Positions 44,927-46,287 of a DNA stretch of 46,287 bases are shown piece after piece; position 1 is the stretch's first letter; each line of letters begins with the position of its first letter. Position numbers and translations under genes: made by a program. The DNA comes from Bacteroidota bacterium. Lineage in GTDB: Bacteria > Bacteroidota > Rhodothermia > Rhodothermales > Bin80. The DNA lies in assembly GCA_028873925.1 (NCBI GenBank), contig JAPPNA010000077.1:1-46287 (forward strand), given 5' to 3'. The notes beneath the pieces are model-generated. The model was not told where the DNA came from and did not search any database. It saw nothing but the letters and a program-made list of their open reading frames with translations.

Positions 44927-45422
44927 GTTCACGCAGAATCAGGTATTGCGCACTCTGAGCGCGCCGGAATCACGGGACCGGCTTGAGGCCGTAGTGGCTG
45001 ATCCGCGGTTGGCCACACGCGGAGCGATGGCCCGTGAGGTGTGCATGGTCTTCAACTTTACGGATGCGCGCGGACGTTTGCAGATCGCCACCTGTGTCAA
45101 GGCGCTGACCAAGTTGGCGGACCGGGGGCGGATTGATCTGCCAGCACCCACGAACAACTACGCGGCGGGCGCGGGTCCGCGCCTGCTGCCGGACGCGGTA
45201 CCGATGCCGGACAATCTGCCGGACGCAGTCCGGGATGTGCAGGATCTGGCCATAGTGCGGGTTACCGACGATACGCAGCGCGCCGTGTGGAGCACCCTGT
45301 TGCATCATGAGCATCCGCGCGGCGTGACGAAGTTTTGCGGTGCTCAGATGCGGTATCTCATTGAAAGCGCCCACGGATATCTGGGTGCGGTCTGTTTTTC
45401 TGCGGCCCCTGTGTGCCCATAA
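44925..45422 (+). pseudogene. Truncated DUF4338 (DruA-type) protein gene
   Basis: A 165-residue frame. The N-terminal part has AMAREVCMVFNFTDARGR and KALTKLADRGRIDLPAP, the typical N-terminus of DUF4338 proteins, the family of DruA from Druantia and of related mobile elements. The DUF4338 core then starts (LLHHEHPRG, GAQMRYLIES, GYLGAVCFSAA) and is cut after about 40 residues, whereas the domain normally continues well over 100 more. The break at about 45405-45410 coincides with what looks like the left end of the following IS3-type element, so IS insertion is the likely cause. I do not see the missing half before the window ends. Confidence 0.65.
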
Positions 45423-45529
45423 AACGTGAGACACGGTTAGACACTAGTTTGTGTAGCAGGGGTGGGGAAGGATGGCGGCTTTGGCCATTGGAGAGAATCG
45501 GTCAATTTATTCACCAGACCCTGTGATAC

Positions 45530-45946
45530 ATGGACGACAAGAAATTTTCGTACACTGAAAGTGAGGGCGAGGCCCCGCCGACGGAAGTGATCCCGAGGGC
45601 AAAGCGTCGCCGGTTCAGTGCGAGCTACAAGCTGCGTATTCTGGAGGAGGCGGATGCGGCCACGGCATCAGGAGAGGTAGGAGCGTTGCTGCGGCGGGAG
45701 GGCTTGTATTCCTCGCATCTGACCCAGTGGTGCCGCCAGCGCGAGCAAGGCACCCTGTTGGGGTCAACCCAGATCGGTAAGGAGCTGCTGGCGAAGGTGG
45801 AGGAGAACAGAAAGCTGCGCCAGGAGATCAGCAAGACGCGTAGCGAGCTGAAAAAGGCCAAGGTCATTATTGAGGTTCAAAAACAAATCTCAATGCTTAT
45901 TGGGGAAAGCAGCGAGGTAGAGGACGAAAAGATCGGATCGAGATGA
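45530..45946 (+). CDS. IS3-family transposase OrfA (helix-turn-helix)
   Basis: A 138-residue protein with a basic N-terminus, a helix-turn-helix of the transposase 8/IS3 OrfA type (RRFSASYKLRILEEADA, then GLYSSHLTQWCRQRE) and a C-terminal leucine-zipper-like helix (VEENRKLRQEISKTRSELKK). It binds the ends of the element and normally makes OrfAB by programmed frameshifting. The stop overlaps the OrfB start. Confidence 0.82.
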   Translation: MDDKKFSYTESEGEAPPTEVIPRAKRRRFSASYKLRILEEADAATASGEVGALLRREGLYSSHLTQWCRQREQGTLLGSTQIGKELLAKVEENRKLRQEISKTRSELKKAKVIIEVQKQISMLIGESSEVEDEKIGSR

Positions 45947-46254
45947 TACGCGAGTTGGCTGCGACGATTGGCGTTACATTGGTCTGTGTGCTGGTGGGGA
46001 TCTCCCGAGCCACCTATTACCGGAGCCTGCGGGCACCGAAGCCATCCAAGCGGCGGCGGAATGTCCGCCGGCTATCCAAAGCGCTGCGGGCGGAGATTCT
46101 GGCGGTTCTGAATTCGGATCGGTTCATGGACCAGCCGCCCCGACAAATCTGGGCTGCGCTGCTGGATGAAGGCCGTTATCTGTGTCATTGGAGGACGATG
46201 TACCGGATTTTGCGGGAAAACAACCAGATTCAGTGTGCCATGAGCAGGAGGTGA
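45943..46254 (+). pseudogene. Truncated IS3-family transposase OrfB
   Basis: A 103-residue frame carrying only the N-terminal HTH_21-type region of OrfB (VLVGISRATYYR, DQPPRQIWAALLDEGRYLC, TMYRILRENNQI). The DDE catalytic core that should follow is missing: after NNQIQ the frame runs into unrelated sequence and stops. The final bases of the window (46272-46287, CAGACTGTGTAACTGC) resemble the start of an IS256-type end, so a second insertion may have interrupted it, but only 16 bases are available. Confidence 0.7.
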
Positions 46255-46287
46255 TATGATGTGAGATATTGCAGACTGTGTAACTGC

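Larger units (their letters stand above)
45410..46254 (+). mobile_element. IS3-family-type element, broken at the right end
   Basis: Two overlapping transposase frames (OrfA, then OrfB starting with an ATGA overlap) have the order and sizes of an IS3-family element. The left edge is placed near 45410, at TGTGTGCCCATAAAA, because DUF4338 coding stops there. No right end is seen, as OrfB breaks off near 46230. The element is therefore incomplete in this window. Confidence 0.55.

Overview
The window looks like chromosomal DNA of a moderately GC-rich Bacteroidota-like bacterium, most likely of the Rhodothermota/Balneolota side. The pointers are a type IX secretion C-terminal sorting domain, several lipoproteins and a Tat-exported Gfo/Idh/MocA oxidoreductase, a fused aspartokinase/homoserine dehydrogenase, and GyrA. 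This placement is an inference from gene content; no 16S or marker tree was possible. Core genes are interleaved with two dense accessory blocks.

Block 1 (80-10381, + strand) is the most unusual part. It is a compact operon: a small four-helix membrane protein; a 1615-residue protein with a tubulin/FtsZ-like N-terminus and an actin/Hsp70-like C-terminus on one chain; a 130-residue protein; a membrane-anchored or lipoprotein-type surface protein; a MotA/TolQ/ExbB-like channel subunit with a very long cytoplasmic helical tail (as in ZorA of Zorya); and two tandem copies of a MotB/ZorB-like single-pass subunit without a recognisable OmpA domain. A duplicated remnant of the 3' end of the MotA-like gene precedes the second MotB-like copy. 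My reading is an ion-driven envelope motor coupled to a nucleotide-switching cytoplasmic protein that carries two cytoskeletal-type ATPase/GTPase folds. It is a candidate undescribed system; defence, envelope remodelling and transport are all possible.

Block 2 (10598-27399) is mostly metabolic and housekeeping. It holds a four-gene minus-strand operon of exported proteins (aryl-sulfotransferase lipoprotein, aryl-sulfotransferase-like T9SS cargo, DUF3500 lipoprotein, xylose-isomerase-like TIM barrel), tRNA-Ala(GGC), thrA, a beta-propeller/PHP-type metallohydrolase with a 12-G tract, gyrA, a cupin and lysine 6-aminotransferase. lipA (27492-28451) diverges from the aminotransferase.

Block 3 (28525-42881) is a defence island. 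A six-gene overlapping operon encodes a C5 DNA methyltransferase, Vsr endonuclease, MORC/GHKL ATPase, Z1 helicase-like ATPase, PD-(D/E)XK protein and AIPR protein. The methyltransferase carries an in-frame 10-C tract that could phase-vary the whole coupled operon. Convergent to it lies a coupled pair: an AAA/DUF4143 ATPase and a 1336-residue STAND/NACHT-like NTPase with a C-terminal nuclease-like domain. A strong palindrome sits at this pair's start codon and an inverted copy lies 255 bases away.

The right end (43358-46287) has a Gfo/Idh/MocA oxidoreductase, a truncated DUF4338 (DruA-type) gene and a broken IS3-family element that appears to have inserted into it.
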